Below, one piece after another: positions 1-9,030 of a stretch of 33,916 nt of DNA. A program made the translations under genes and the position numbers. The DNA is from a bacterium (lineage in GTDB: Bacteria > SZUA-79 > Acidulodesulfobacterales > Acidulodesulfobacteraceae), in contig JAJYRF010000024.1 in assembly GCA_021794255.1 (NCBI GenBank), forward strand, positions 1 to 33,916, in the 5' to 3' direction. Numbering within the stretch: the first letter of the stretch is position 1; every line of letters begins with the position of its first letter. The notes below the pieces were generated by a model. That model was given only the letters and a program-made list of their open reading frames with translations, was not told the DNA's origin and made no database searches.

Positions 1-1049
1 AATCTGTCGTCGGCATCATTATACATGCTTCTGAACTTATAAACGTCGATAGTTTTTCCATTCTTGCCCACTCTTTTATGCGAATAGAAAACAGGTCCTT
101 TAGAATCGATTTTTATTAATATGCTTATAACTATTACAACCAATAAAATAAAAGGGAATAACATAAGCGAAACTGCAATATCGAACGCTCTTTTTATTAT
201 AATGTTTAAAACGGATTTTAAATTATTTTTAGTGTTCAAAAAAATCAAATGATTTGTTATAAGATAATTCATTTCCGAATTAAATAAAGGCATGCCTCTT
301 AAATCAGGTATTATTATTATATTTTTAGCATATTTTTGAATTATCGAGACCAATTCAGATAACTTTTCTTCGGAAAAAGACGGCTTGGCAATGATTACGG
401 CAGAAATATTTAACGCGCCTATAAATTTTTTTAAATGCTTAACGCTTCCTAAAATTTTATATTTTTCGCTTCCTGCGATAATTTCTTTACCGGCTTTTTC
501 TATATCGTCGTCTAAAAAGCCTATTACTTTATACCCTAAATAATCTTCCTTTGCAAGACCTTCGGCCGCAAGAACGGCTATATCGTCCGTTCCTATTATT
601 ATCGTATTTTCTCTCCATAATCCTAACTTGTAAAGAAATCTCTTTGCCCATAATCTTGCGAAAGGAACCGCAAATAATAAAAATACTCCCGTAATTCCTA
701 TAACGAGCCTTGAAACGCTGTCGCTCAATTTTGCGATAGATACTATGGCATAACTTAAAATACCAAAAAGCATAATTGCTTTTATAATATTTTTAACCTC
801 TTCCCAGTAAGGAAGTCTCCTTGCGTAAAGCCCTTCGTAATTTATAAAAAAAATGAATATAAATGGCATCCACCATATTTTATCTACTAACATGCCGATA
901 TTAGGATTAAATTGCGGCAGTCGGGGATAAGCAACGGAAATCAAAATTCTCACGTAAATCGCCGCAGTAAAAGACGCAAAAAAAACAATGAGGTCGATTA
1001 CGATTAAAGATAAAACCAATAATGTTGTTTTAAATCTTCTGCTTATCAT
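1..1049 (-). CDS. WbaP-like undecaprenyl-phosphate sugar phosphotransferase, C-terminus beyond window
   Basis: Reading the minus strand from the ATG at 1049 gives about 349 residues with no stop before the window edge, so the 3' end is missing. The N-terminal third is hydrophobic with several membrane helices. A CoA-binding-like Rossmann section follows, with a motif reading IIIGTDDIA and then GFLDDD. The last part is the start of the bacterial sugar-transferase domain: KRAFDIAVS, a long re-entrant helix with a central proline, SKGPVFYSHKRVGKNG and VYKFRSM. The catalytic Asp-Glu pair lies past the edge. This arrangement is that of WbaP/WcaJ enzymes, which place the first sugar-1-phosphate (Gal or Glc) on undecaprenyl phosphate at the inner membrane. 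It is the last gene of the run that starts at wzz, 44 nt after the GT9-like gene. Sugar specificity cannot be read from sequence. Confidence 0.9.
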   Translation of the reverse strand, partial: MISRRFKTTLLVLSLIVIDLIVFFASFTAAIYVRILISVAYPRLPQFNPNIGMLVDKIWWMPFIFIFFINYEGLYARRLPYWEEVKNIIKAIMLFGILSYAIVSIAKLSDSVSRLVIGITGVFLLFAVPFARLWAKRFLYKLGLWRENTIIIGTDDIAVLAAEGLAKEDYLGYKVIGFLDDDIEKAGKEIIAGSEKYKILGSVKHLKKFIGALNISAVIIAKPSFSEEKLSELVSIIQKYAKNIIIIPDLRGMPLFNSEMNYLITNHLIFLNTKNNLKSVLNIIIKRAFDIAVSLMLFPFILLVVIVISILIKIDSKGPVFYSHKRVGKNGKTIDVYKFRSMYNDADDR

Positions 1050-1093
1050 ATAATTAAAAGGTATAAGCCATAAATAGAGTTTTAAATTTACGA

Positions 1094-2050
1094 TTAAATA
1101 TATTCTGCTATATTTTCTATATTTATTTCAGGCTCAGGCTTGAACGGAGGATTCATATATTGCCTTACAAAGTTTCTTGCTTTATTTGTATATCTTCCCC
1201 TAAATAAAATAAAAGATTTTTTATTATACAGAAAAAAAATATGCATTATAAAAGCATCAAAAGATATATTGAATTTTACGTTACCTAACGATGCAATGTA
1301 AAATAAATCTGCCGCAGAAGTTTTCCCTCTTAAATCTATATCGACGAAATCGTAATAATTTTTATCCTTTTCTTTATCTTTTTTTGTTCCAATATGAATA
1401 ACCGATAGATTGTTGATTTTAGCAAAATGCTTGCAAAAATCGGACAGATGTTTATAATGTTTTTTCCTGACTCTATAGAACCCGCTGTCTATATAATTGT
1501 TAAATGTTATATATTCTATATTAGGATTAAGTTCTATTTTGCTGAGATAATTATTTATTTTGGAAGGCTTCGCATAAAAATTTTTCGCATCGATTGATAA
1601 AAAATCTGCTATTTTATTAACGATATCCTGACAAAGAAAATTTTTTATACTTGAAGACGTAATATCGACGAACAAAGTATTTTTTTTAAATCTCACAACT
1701 TCATTATACATTTCAACTCTTGTAATCAATAAATCAGCATCTAAAATATCGTTGCTTATTCCAATATCATAACCGTTATTAATAAAATAAAATTCCATTG
1801 CTTTAATAGGCATAATTTTTACGATAAACCCTGTTTCCTTAAGAAATTTAGCTAAGGGTTCAAAAAACAAATGATCGCCGAAATGCATAAACTCATGATT
1901 AGGAAAATAAAGCAGAATTTTTTTAAATTCATTATTTTTTACGCCGTATTCCCGATTAACAAAATACATATTAGAATTGATGCTGTATTTTTTAAGGTTT
2001 GCGACGTTTAAAAGATTAAATGTTTTTTTTATTAAACTAAAATAATTCAT
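1094..2050 (-). CDS. GT9-like (heptosyltransferase-fold) putative glycosyltransferase
   Basis: A protein of 318 residues. Its C-terminal half has the layout of GT9 ADP-heptose:LPS heptosyltransferases. VIHIGTKKDKE is a nucleotide-site strand-loop. It is followed by DLRGKTSAADLFYIASLG and FDAFIMHIFF, which correspond to the family's D-L-x-G-K-T-S helix and its N-D-S-x-x-M-H-x-A motif. Here the usual Asn-Asp-Ser reads Phe-Asp-Ala, so the match is divergent. The N-terminal half (residues 40-110, FPNHEFMHFGDHLFFEPLAKFL) resembles the acceptor half with its G-D-x-L-x-x-P pattern. The ATG overlaps the stop of the upstream GT4 gene by 4 nt (ATGA), indicating translational coupling. Predicted role: adding one sugar to the lipid-linked repeat unit. 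Donor and acceptor are unknown. Confidence 0.62.
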   Translation of the reverse strand: MNYFSLIKKTFNLLNVANLKKYSINSNMYFVNREYGVKNNEFKKILLYFPNHEFMHFGDHLFFEPLAKFLKETGFIVKIMPIKAMEFYFINNGYDIGISNDILDADLLITRVEMYNEVVRFKKNTLFVDITSSSIKNFLCQDIVNKIADFLSIDAKNFYAKPSKINNYLSKIELNPNIEYITFNNYIDSGFYRVRKKHYKHLSDFCKHFAKINNLSVIHIGTKKDKEKDKNYYDFVDIDLRGKTSAADLFYIASLGNVKFNISFDAFIMHIFFLYNKKSFILFRGRYTNKARNFVRQYMNPPFKPEPEINIENIAEYI

Positions 2051-3174
2051 GCTTTAAAAACCTCTGCAAACTTTATTAAAAATTCTATGTACTGTTTTAT
2101 TATCTCTTCTTTATCAAATAACTTTAATCTTTCTTTGCCTTTTGAAATGGCGGATTGCCTTAATTCCTTATCTTCGCAAATATTAATAATTTTCGCCGCC
2201 ATGTCTTCTTCCGATTCCGGATTAAAATAAATTGCGGCGTCTCCGCAGACTTCTTTTAAAACCGGCAGATCGGAAACCGCTATAGGACATCTGCAAGCCA
2301 TCGCTTCCAAAGGCGGCAGTCCAAAGCCTTCATATAAAGACGGAAACACAAACAATTGCGCATTTTTATATAAATTAATTATAGTTTCATCGTCAGGCGA
2401 TATTAATTCGATAATTTCTTTTTCTAAACACAATTTTTTAATTAATAAATCTATATCGTCTTTTAATTCGTTATTTTTATCTTTGCTTCCTGCAATAACT
2501 AATTTATATTTTAATTTATCTTTAATTTTATTATATACAAATATTAATCTTTCCAAATTTTTATGCTTTTTTCTATTCCCTATAAAAAGCATATAATCGC
2601 TCTTTATTAATTGCTTATTATCCTGACCGCCGGTCTTATCGGATTTAATAAATTTATCCTCAACAAATTCATATATGACTTTTACTTTATGTTCAACGGT
2701 TTTATCGAACTTAATGATATCGCTTTTTGTAGTTTCTGAAATAGTCACAATCCCCTTGCACTGTCTAATAGCCCTATTAAAAATAAATTGATAGTACCTT
2801 TTTTTTAAAATATTTCTATCCCAAAATGCCGTAAAAGGCGTCAAATCATGAACGGTAACAACGGTATTCTTAGGAATGTAAAAAGGCAGATTGATATGCG
2901 GATAAAAAAATAAATCGACTTTTTTTTCTAATTTTTTAAGCAAGAATGACTGGGCAACAAAGCCTTTCAAAGAATATTTTGAATAATTTACATATATTGC
3001 TTCAATATTATTATAATCTTTAAAATTTTTTTCAAAATCGTCCTTCAGCCAAATCGGCACGCAGGTATAAATTTTCATGCCTTTTAAGGATATTTCTTTA
3101 ACTAAAGATTCGTAATACCTACCGATGCCTGAACCTTTAAAGAAAAGACCGTCAATGTATATACTAAAATTCAT
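2047..3174 (-). CDS. GT4 family glycosyltransferase
   Basis: A protein of 375 residues with the GT-B fold of retaining GT4 enzymes. The N-terminus has G-S-G-I-G-R-Y-Y-E-S-L, the acceptor-domain loop. A central VTVHDLTPF and VTISETTKSDI match the bacterial GT4 (RfaB/mannosyltransferase-like) consensus. The C-terminal nucleotide-sugar domain carries LFIGNRKKHKNLERLI and the E-x7-E motif (EGFGLPPLEAMACRCP), with both glutamates kept. The gene lies 22 nt after the polymerase-like gene and overlaps the next gene by 4 nt. It is an ordinary member of the repeat-unit assembly set; the donor cannot be deduced. Confidence 0.88.
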   Translation of the reverse strand: MNFSIYIDGLFFKGSGIGRYYESLVKEISLKGMKIYTCVPIWLKDDFEKNFKDYNNIEAIYVNYSKYSLKGFVAQSFLLKKLEKKVDLFFYPHINLPFYIPKNTVVTVHDLTPFTAFWDRNILKKRYYQFIFNRAIRQCKGIVTISETTKSDIIKFDKTVEHKVKVIYEFVEDKFIKSDKTGGQDNKQLIKSDYMLFIGNRKKHKNLERLIFVYNKIKDKLKYKLVIAGSKDKNNELKDDIDLLIKKLCLEKEIIELISPDDETIINLYKNAQLFVFPSLYEGFGLPPLEAMACRCPIAVSDLPVLKEVCGDAAIYFNPESEEDMAAKIINICEDKELRQSAISKGKERLKLFDKEEIIKQYIEFLIKFAEVFKA

Positions 3175-3196
3175 TTATTTAAAAACACCAATTATT

Positions 3197-4456
3197 TTAC
3201 CCCGTTAAATCGGTTGAATTTCTTCTTATAACAGCTATTTTTTGATTTTTAAAATTATGATAACTTAAAAAAAATAATGAAATATAAATACAATTAAACC
3301 ACGTCGAATTAATCGTATAGCCATAAAGTATAAAAAACATAGAAAACATTAGTAATTTAATATGATTATCGCCTTTCATAAAAGTATAAATAAAAGTAAA
3401 AAACCAATAAAACAAACCTATTATGCCTCCAAAAAAAAACATATCGGTTAATGTGCTTTCTGGACCGGCACCATTAGAGAATTTCATGTTTAAGCTTTGA
3501 AGCCATTTTATATTGTGATTAAAAAAAGACCCTATTCCCTTATAACCAAAACCAAATAGAAATTCAAAAGGATTTTCCTTATATAAATAAAATAAAGAAC
3601 CTAAATATTTCAAATGGTTATAATCTTGGTCGTGAAATATTTTATTATATCGAATAAAAAAACCAAAATACAATAAAAATAAAAATGTAAAAACTAATGT
3701 TACAGTTAAAAAATGGACCTTAAATTTTGGATATAAAACAATCCGTTTATTTTGAAAAAATTTAAAAATTAGATATAAAAACATTGCAATAATAGATGTT
3801 TTATCTATAGAAATAATTATAGATAAAAATAAAAGCAAAAGAATTAATTTTTTAAATTTAACAGAAATAATAGCTTCTCTTATTAATATAAAAGCAATTA
3901 CCAATGCCGTTATGGATAAACCCGGATCCCACGAAAATCCGGAAGGCCTATATAATACGCCTAACCATTTTATATTTTCTGTTATTGTTAAATGAACACC
4001 TTCCGGAGCAAATTTATTAAACATAAGATGACTTAAAGACGCAAATCCTCCCATATAATAATATACTTCTTCTATTATTATAAAGATTGCCGTGATTAAA
4101 GCGCTATAAACAAATCCTTTAATTAAAACAAATATTAAGCTTAAATCATCATTCAATTTATAAGAGATAAATACCGTTAAAAACGCGAGAAAAAATAATT
4201 GCGCCGTTAATAATCCGGTAAAATTATAATAATTTAAAGTTCCAATTTGAACAGCAGAGTAATAAAGCAAACCAATTGACAGAAAAAAAAGCTCAAATTT
4301 AGAAAACGTAATATTTTTTTTAAGAAAAACAAAAATAACCGAGATAAAAAAAGATGATAAAAGAAAAATATCCACGATAATAAAACCGTGATATCTTGGA
4401 ATTGCAAATAAAGAAAAAAAACCCATTAAAAAAAGACTAATTTTTAGTAATTCCAT
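3197..4456 (-). CDS. Wzy-like O-antigen/polysaccharide polymerase
   Basis: A protein of 419 residues, almost wholly hydrophobic, with roughly ten to twelve predicted membrane helices. One long hydrophilic stretch (about residues 270-335) lies before the last helices. Size, topology and the loop segment RPSGFSWDPGLSITAL followed by helices and FGFGYKGIGSFF are typical of the O-antigen ligase/polymerase (Wzy_C-like) superfamily. Primary-sequence conservation in Wzy is always low, so the call rests on topology and neighbours (Wzx, Wzz, initiating transferase). Ligase (WaaL-like) activity cannot be excluded. The start overlaps the 3' end of the preceding GT2 gene by 20 nt. Its DNA is among the most AT-rich in the window, as is common for serotype-specific polymerase genes. 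Confidence 0.75.
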   Translation of the reverse strand: MELLKISLFLMGFFSLFAIPRYHGFIIVDIFLLSSFFISVIFVFLKKNITFSKFELFFLSIGLLYYSAVQIGTLNYYNFTGLLTAQLFFLAFLTVFISYKLNDDLSLIFVLIKGFVYSALITAIFIIIEEVYYYMGGFASLSHLMFNKFAPEGVHLTITENIKWLGVLYRPSGFSWDPGLSITALVIAFILIREAIISVKFKKLILLLLFLSIIISIDKTSIIAMFLYLIFKFFQNKRIVLYPKFKVHFLTVTLVFTFLFLLYFGFFIRYNKIFHDQDYNHLKYLGSLFYLYKENPFEFLFGFGYKGIGSFFNHNIKWLQSLNMKFSNGAGPESTLTDMFFFGGIIGLFYWFFTFIYTFMKGDNHIKLLMFSMFFILYGYTINSTWFNCIYISLFFLSYHNFKNQKIAVIRRNSTDLTG

Positions 4457-5450
4457 TCTTTACACCTTTTATTAATGGCTTTATTAATTTTCTATTAAAT
4501 ATTGCAAGTTTGATTAAAATAATAAATCGCGTTGAAAAATAAAAAATTAAAGAGGTTATCTTTTTTATACCTTTTAAATTTTTCAATCTAAATTTTATTG
4601 CATTTCTATAACCTAAATATGCAGAAGATTCAGACATATTATTACCGCTCGAAATGCCTATTTTATGATAAATAATTGCTTCATTGTCAATTTTTAGAAT
4701 ATATCCTTTTTTTACTATTTTATAGCTAAAATCTACATCTTCTAAATACATAAAATAACTTTCATCCAATAAACCAATTTCTTCAAATATATTTTTTCTT
4801 ACTAGCAAACATGCCCCGGTTATAAAATTGCAATAAGTGCTTTTTTTATTTATGTTTTCATTAATATGTGTTGCTCTGCCTGTCCATTCGTTTAATTTTC
4901 CTCCATTAAACCATATCTTATCAGGATTATTATAATAGTATATTTTGCAGCCTGTTACTCCTACGGATTTGTCTTTTGATGATTCTACTAAACCGGTTAA
5001 AAAATTTTTATCGACAACGGTATCATTATTTAACAGCAAAAAGTATTCAAAATCATTTTTAACCAATGCATATTTTATAGCAACATTATTGCCATAAGCA
5101 AAACCCCCGTTATAACCTGTTTGAATAAATATCAATGGATTTATGAATTGTTTTTCTATATCGGAATTACCACCTTTTTCAGCCTCATCTCGATCGTAAA
5201 TAACATAATTAACCGGTTTTTTAACAGGCGGAAAGGATAAACTTCTCAGGCTGTTAGTAGGACTGACCAAAACATTTAACTTACCTTCTGCCCAAGCTTT
5301 TATATAATATAGGGAATTATTAGGCGAATTATTATCGACTACGATAACCTGATAATTCGAATAATTAATTTTACTTACGCTCTCTAAGCATTCAATAGTA
5401 TCTGCCCATGTATTATAATTGACAATTATTATGTATATTTTTGTATTCAA
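4437..5450 (-). CDS. GT2 family glycosyltransferase, rhamnosyltransferase-like
   Basis: A protein of 337 residues with an inverting GT-A fold. IIIVNYNTWADTIECLESV is the UDP/dTDP site, VVDNNSPNN the second motif and LLLNNDTVVDKNFL the metal-binding region. GACLLVRKNIFEEIGLLDESYFMYLEDVDFSYKI carries the acceptor-site E-D-x-D signature of rhamnosyltransferase-type GT2 enzymes. Residues about 62-108 form an insertion between the first two motifs, a feature shared by a subgroup of these enzymes. A C-terminal hydrophobic helix probably anchors it to the membrane. The start codon is TTG (5450-5448) with no clear Shine-Dalgarno sequence, so the exact start is uncertain; the fold begins at once, so it cannot be much later. 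A 133-nt AT-rich gap separates it from the upstream GT2. Confidence 0.88.
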   Translation of the reverse strand: MNTKIYIIIVNYNTWADTIECLESVSKINYSNYQVIVVDNNSPNNSLYYIKAWAEGKLNVLVSPTNSLRSLSFPPVKKPVNYVIYDRDEAEKGGNSDIEKQFINPLIFIQTGYNGGFAYGNNVAIKYALVKNDFEYFLLLNNDTVVDKNFLTGLVESSKDKSVGVTGCKIYYYNNPDKIWFNGGKLNEWTGRATHINENINKKSTYCNFITGACLLVRKNIFEEIGLLDESYFMYLEDVDFSYKIVKKGYILKIDNEAIIYHKIGISSGNNMSESSAYLGYRNAIKFRLKNLKGIKKITSLIFYFSTRFIILIKLAIFNRKLIKPLIKGVKNGITKN

Positions 5451-5583
5451 AATTAAATTAAGTATATTGTTTTTTATTAATTTTATTAATTATTAAAATA
5501 TAAACATTTTAAGATATATATATAACAATTTTCTTTATTACTTATAATATTCTGCCATATGATACCTCATAATACTATTGGTT

Positions 5584-6444
5584 CTATTTTTTATTATCGT
5601 ATTCCTTTAAAATATCATTCGTTATATTTTTATATTTTTCTAAAATAGTTTTTCTCGAATCAACCGCAGAATACAAACGCATAATTCTTAATTTAAGATA
5701 TGTGGTAGCCTTATAAGCACCCATTAATATTGATAAATATAAACCTATAAAACCATCCTTATATCCCTTTTTAAAAACATAACGGATGCCTAATTCTCTA
5801 GCTATATAGTATATTTCTTTAAATAAACTATTTGGCTGAGGTTTAGCGCCATTAAACATATTATCGGCTTCTATGGTGGTATATCTATTTAATTTATCTA
5901 AAAAATGTTCCGCGTCAATATAATTGAAATGCACAAAACCTTCATCCTTATTTTTAATATAAAGCATTTTTGCATTTTCTTTTATTTTATATATAGAATG
6001 TATAGCAGGACTAAGTTCCATAAACTGTTTTTTAAAAAGTCTTGGATGCATATCCTGCAAAGGAGACCAACCTGTACCTTTTAATAGTGCACCAAAAAAA
6101 TAATTATTATGTGGAAACCATACAACATCGGCTAAATTATTTTCTACTATGCTAGTTATTTTTAAAAACATACTATAAGGAACAAGTTCGTCTGCGTCTA
6201 TAACTAAGCACCAATCATTTTTTGCTTTATTTAAAGCAAATTCCCTTGCAGGTTCGACATAGCCACATTTTTGAAAAAAAAAGATTCTATTAGTATAGTT
6301 TTTTGCTATTTCTATGGTTTTGTCTTCACTGTGCATATCGACAAGAACAATATCGTTAGCCCATTTTACGCTTTCCAAACATGCTTTAATATTTTTTTCT
6401 TCATTAAGCGTATTAATTAATATGCTAATTGGCAACTTCACCAT
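5584..6444 (-). CDS. GT2 glycosyltransferase, WaaE/KdtX-like
   Basis: A protein of 286 residues. ISILINTLNEEKNI opens the GT-A domain. VDMHSEDKT is the second motif and VIDADELVP is the D-x-D-type metal site. Conserved downstream segments are FKKQFMELSPAIHSIY and HFNYIDAEHFLDKLNRYTT. This pattern is that of the WaaE/KdtX-like GT2 subgroup, first described as beta-1,4-glucosyltransferases of the LPS core but common in exopolysaccharide loci. The ATG at 6444 overlaps the wzx reading frame by 20 nt, so the two are probably translated together. Donor sugar is unknown. Confidence 0.87.
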   Translation of the reverse strand: MVKLPISILINTLNEEKNIKACLESVKWANDIVLVDMHSEDKTIEIAKNYTNRIFFFQKCGYVEPAREFALNKAKNDWCLVIDADELVPYSMFLKITSIVENNLADVVWFPHNNYFFGALLKGTGWSPLQDMHPRLFKKQFMELSPAIHSIYKIKENAKMLYIKNKDEGFVHFNYIDAEHFLDKLNRYTTIEADNMFNGAKPQPNSLFKEIYYIARELGIRYVFKKGYKDGFIGLYLSILMGAYKATTYLKLRIMRLYSAVDSRKTILEKYKNITNDILKEYDNKK

Positions 6445-7699
6445 TATTTGTTCTTACTCCTTTTTTTATTATGAAAGCTCCTATAAAAAAAATCATAAAT
6501 TCAACATAGAATAAACTTATCGAAGTACCTATCATGCTAAAAAAATAACTCAATAAAAGACATATGGGAACAAATGTGATACCGACAAAAATATACATAA
6601 AATTATTTAATCTGTCCATTTTTAAAGCATAAATAAAAGGTTGTTTAATAACATTTAAAATTGTAAAAAGCATTACCGCAGATAAAATTTCAATTGTTAT
6701 TTTAGGCTGTATATTATGAGATTTGATTAAATATAAATAAATGAATTTAAGGAAAATAAATGTTAAAATTGAAAATAAAAAAGTAAGAACAATGGTGTAC
6801 TTAGTCCATCTTTTTAATATAAAATATAATTCAACCTTTGTTTTTCTTGAAATGAAAGGATATATAGATTGAGCAATAGGTTGCGATAAGCCTGATAAAG
6901 CTTTAATTATTTTTTCAGCTATACTGTAATACCCGACAATTTTATTTGTAGAAAATATCCCAAGTATAAATATTGTGCCTTGCCCATATAAATTACCTGA
7001 AAGATTAGCAGTAAATATACGCCAGCCTTCTTTTAGTTGATATTTTATATGAACAAATTTGGGCAGTATAAATTTAACTTTAATACTTTTAAATATAATC
7101 CAAAATCCAAATATGCCTGATAAAATAACGCCGATCGCGCTTATTAATGGCACATATAAGTAATCTGCTTGAATCCTTATGAATATAAAAATAGCGGCAG
7201 TAAAAATAAATTTAGATATCAAATTAAGTATCGTTATATATCTCATTCTTTCTATTCCTTGAAAAAACCAAACCGGAAAAAGCACGTTGCCAATTACCAA
7301 ACCAAATGAAAAAAAATACAGCAGCCAGTCTTTCGAAAATTTTTTAAAAATAAATACTACCGCAAGCATTATTATAAAAGATAATGCCGCTAAAAACAAT
7401 TGAATTGCGATTACAGAACTGAATATTTCCGAAATCTTATCTTTATTGTCTCTGTTGATAGAAACTTCTCTTGTAGCAGAAAAAATAAAACCATAGTTTG
7501 TAATAATCTGGAAATAACCTGCAAAAGCTTGGGCAAAAGCAACAAGTCCGTATTTTGAAGGACCAAGCACCCTGACAAGATAAGGTAATGTTATTAACGG
7601 AAAAATATAGCTTGCAACCTGCAAAAACGAAAGAGAAAAAAAGTTGCTAAATAGTCTTTTTTTGTCTTTATTGTTTGTAAGGTTTTTTATATTAAACAT
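6425..7699 (-). CDS. wzx: Wzx-type polysaccharide flippase
   Basis: A protein of 424 residues with about 12-14 membrane helices and the polysaccharide-transporter (PST, MOP superfamily) signature at the N-terminus: FSLSFLQVASYIFPLITLPYL and VRVLGPSKYGLVAFAQAF. GYYSIAEKIIKALSGLSQPIAQSIYPFIS in the middle is a typical Wzx segment. It is predicted to flip the undecaprenyl-diphosphate-linked repeat unit across the inner membrane for the Wzy-like polymerase two genes downstream. It is preceded by a 266-nt gap after fcl, and its DNA is much more AT-rich than gmd/fcl. The gene symbol is positional and functional; sequence alone does not prove substrate. Confidence 0.9.
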   Translation of the reverse strand: MFNIKNLTNNKDKKRLFSNFFSLSFLQVASYIFPLITLPYLVRVLGPSKYGLVAFAQAFAGYFQIITNYGFIFSATREVSINRDNKDKISEIFSSVIAIQLFLAALSFIIMLAVVFIFKKFSKDWLLYFFSFGLVIGNVLFPVWFFQGIERMRYITILNLISKFIFTAAIFIFIRIQADYLYVPLISAIGVILSGIFGFWIIFKSIKVKFILPKFVHIKYQLKEGWRIFTANLSGNLYGQGTIFILGIFSTNKIVGYYSIAEKIIKALSGLSQPIAQSIYPFISRKTKVELYFILKRWTKYTIVLTFLFSILTFIFLKFIYLYLIKSHNIQPKITIEILSAVMLFTILNVIKQPFIYALKMDRLNNFMYIFVGITFVPICLLLSYFFSMIGTSISLFYVEFMIFFIGAFIIKKGVRTNNGEVAN

Positions 7700-7965
7700 T
7701 AATTAATATGCGAATGATAATAATGTACTATTTAAATTTTTCTTGATTTATGATTACTACTTTAATGATATTTAGTATTTAAGGTAGCCGAAAAAAATGA
7801 GCCAACACATTAATAATAGAACTTTTAAATATGGCATCTAAAACTTTTTATTCTTTTTTTGCTAAAAATATTTAATTTAATTTTTATTATAAACTCTTAA
7901 ATTATTCATTTAAACATTACTATTAAACCATATAGATTTATATAACATAAAGGAAAAATTATAAA
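7700..7965 (-). other. Intergenic gap between fcl and wzx, no gene seen
   Basis: These 266 very AT-rich bases separate the higher-GC gmd-fcl pair from the AT-rich wzx-GT-wzy block. No reading frame, hairpin-plus-T-run terminator or convincing -35/-10 pair was seen. It may be the junction at which the variable block was exchanged. Confidence 0.5.
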
Positions 7966-9030
7966 TTATTGTATATTTAATTTATACTGCTCATAACTAA
8001 CCAATAACCCATTTTCTATCGTCGTTTTAGCCTCCCACCCAAGCGCCTTTAATCTGCCGACGTCCAATAACTTCCTCGCCGTGCCGTCCGGTTTAGACGC
8101 GTCGTGTTTTATGCCGCCTTCGTATCCTGCTATTTGTTTAATGAGGAGTGCAAGGTCTTTAAGTTTAATATCTTCGCCGGTTCCGATATTGATAAGTTCC
8201 CCTATGTCATTATAATCGTAATTATTCATAAGAAACAGACAGGCATCCGATAAATCGTCGACATAGAGAAACTCCCTATAAACCTCTCCCGTTCCCCAAA
8301 GAAGAATATGGTCATTAAATATGCCTGCTTTATTTAAAATATGTTCAATTGATTTTTCGTCTTCAAGATTTATTTCGTTATCTAAGTTAAAGCCTAAAGG
8401 GCGGGTTTTAATATCTTTTACTATAAGTCCGAAATCTTTTTTCATAAGAAGTTTTCCGAGATGAAACTTCCTTAAAAGCGCCGGTATAACGTGGGCGGTT
8501 TCGAGATTATAGTTATCGTTCGGCCCGTAAAGGTTTGTGGGCATAACGGATATATAGTTTGTTCCGTACTGCTCGTTGTAATACCTGCACAGTTTAATGG
8601 CAGATATCTTGGCAACGGCATATGCCTCGTTAGTAGGCTCTAAACTACCAGATAAAAGGTATTCTTCCTTCATAGGCTGTGGGGCAAGCTTGGGGTATAT
8701 GCAGGAAGAGCCTAAGTTAAGAAGCTTTTTAACTCCGGATTTATAAGAAGAATGTATTACGTTTAAGGCAATGGATAAGTTGTTGTAGATAAACTCCGCA
8801 GAGTAAGTGCTGTTCGCTAGTATGCCTCCGGCTTTGGCGGCGGATAGAAAGACGTAATCCGGTTTTTCGGAAAAAAAGAAATCTTCGGTATCCTTCTGTC
8901 TTTTTAGGTCAAGTTCCCTGCTTCTTTTATATACAAGATTATTGAAACCTTCTTGGGTGAGTTTCCTAAGAATTGAAGAGCCGACTAAACCGATGTGTCC
9001 AGCTATATATACTTTGGAATTTCTATCCAT
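7966..9030 (-). CDS. fcl: GDP-L-fucose synthase (GDP-4-keto-6-deoxymannose 3,5-epimerase/4-reductase)
   Basis: A protein of 354 residues from the ATG at 9030; in-frame TTG and CTG codons just upstream are unlikely starts. This ATG shares one base with the gmd stop (TGATG) and has GAGAAGG upstream. It is an extended SDR with the NADP-binding G-x-x-G-x-x-G at GHIGLVG, LNLGSSCIYPKLAPQP (catalytic Ser/Cys region, about residues 105-119) and the Y137-x3-K141 pair. TRPLGFNLDNEINLEDEKS belongs to an insertion of about 45 residues (roughly 200-245) between the substrate helix and REFLYVDDLSDACLFLM. The longer Fcl variants share it. It converts the Gmd product into GDP-L-fucose in the cytosol. It sits directly behind gmd, the classic order. 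Confidence 0.97.
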   Translation of the reverse strand: MDRNSKVYIAGHIGLVGSSILRKLTQEGFNNLVYKRSRELDLKRQKDTEDFFFSEKPDYVFLSAAKAGGILANSTYSAEFIYNNLSIALNVIHSSYKSGVKKLLNLGSSCIYPKLAPQPMKEEYLLSGSLEPTNEAYAVAKISAIKLCRYYNEQYGTNYISVMPTNLYGPNDNYNLETAHVIPALLRKFHLGKLLMKKDFGLIVKDIKTRPLGFNLDNEINLEDEKSIEHILNKAGIFNDHILLWGTGEVYREFLYVDDLSDACLFLMNNYDYNDIGELINIGTGEDIKLKDLALLIKQIAGYEGGIKHDASKPDGTARKLLDVGRLKALGWEAKTTIENGLLVSYEQYKLNIQ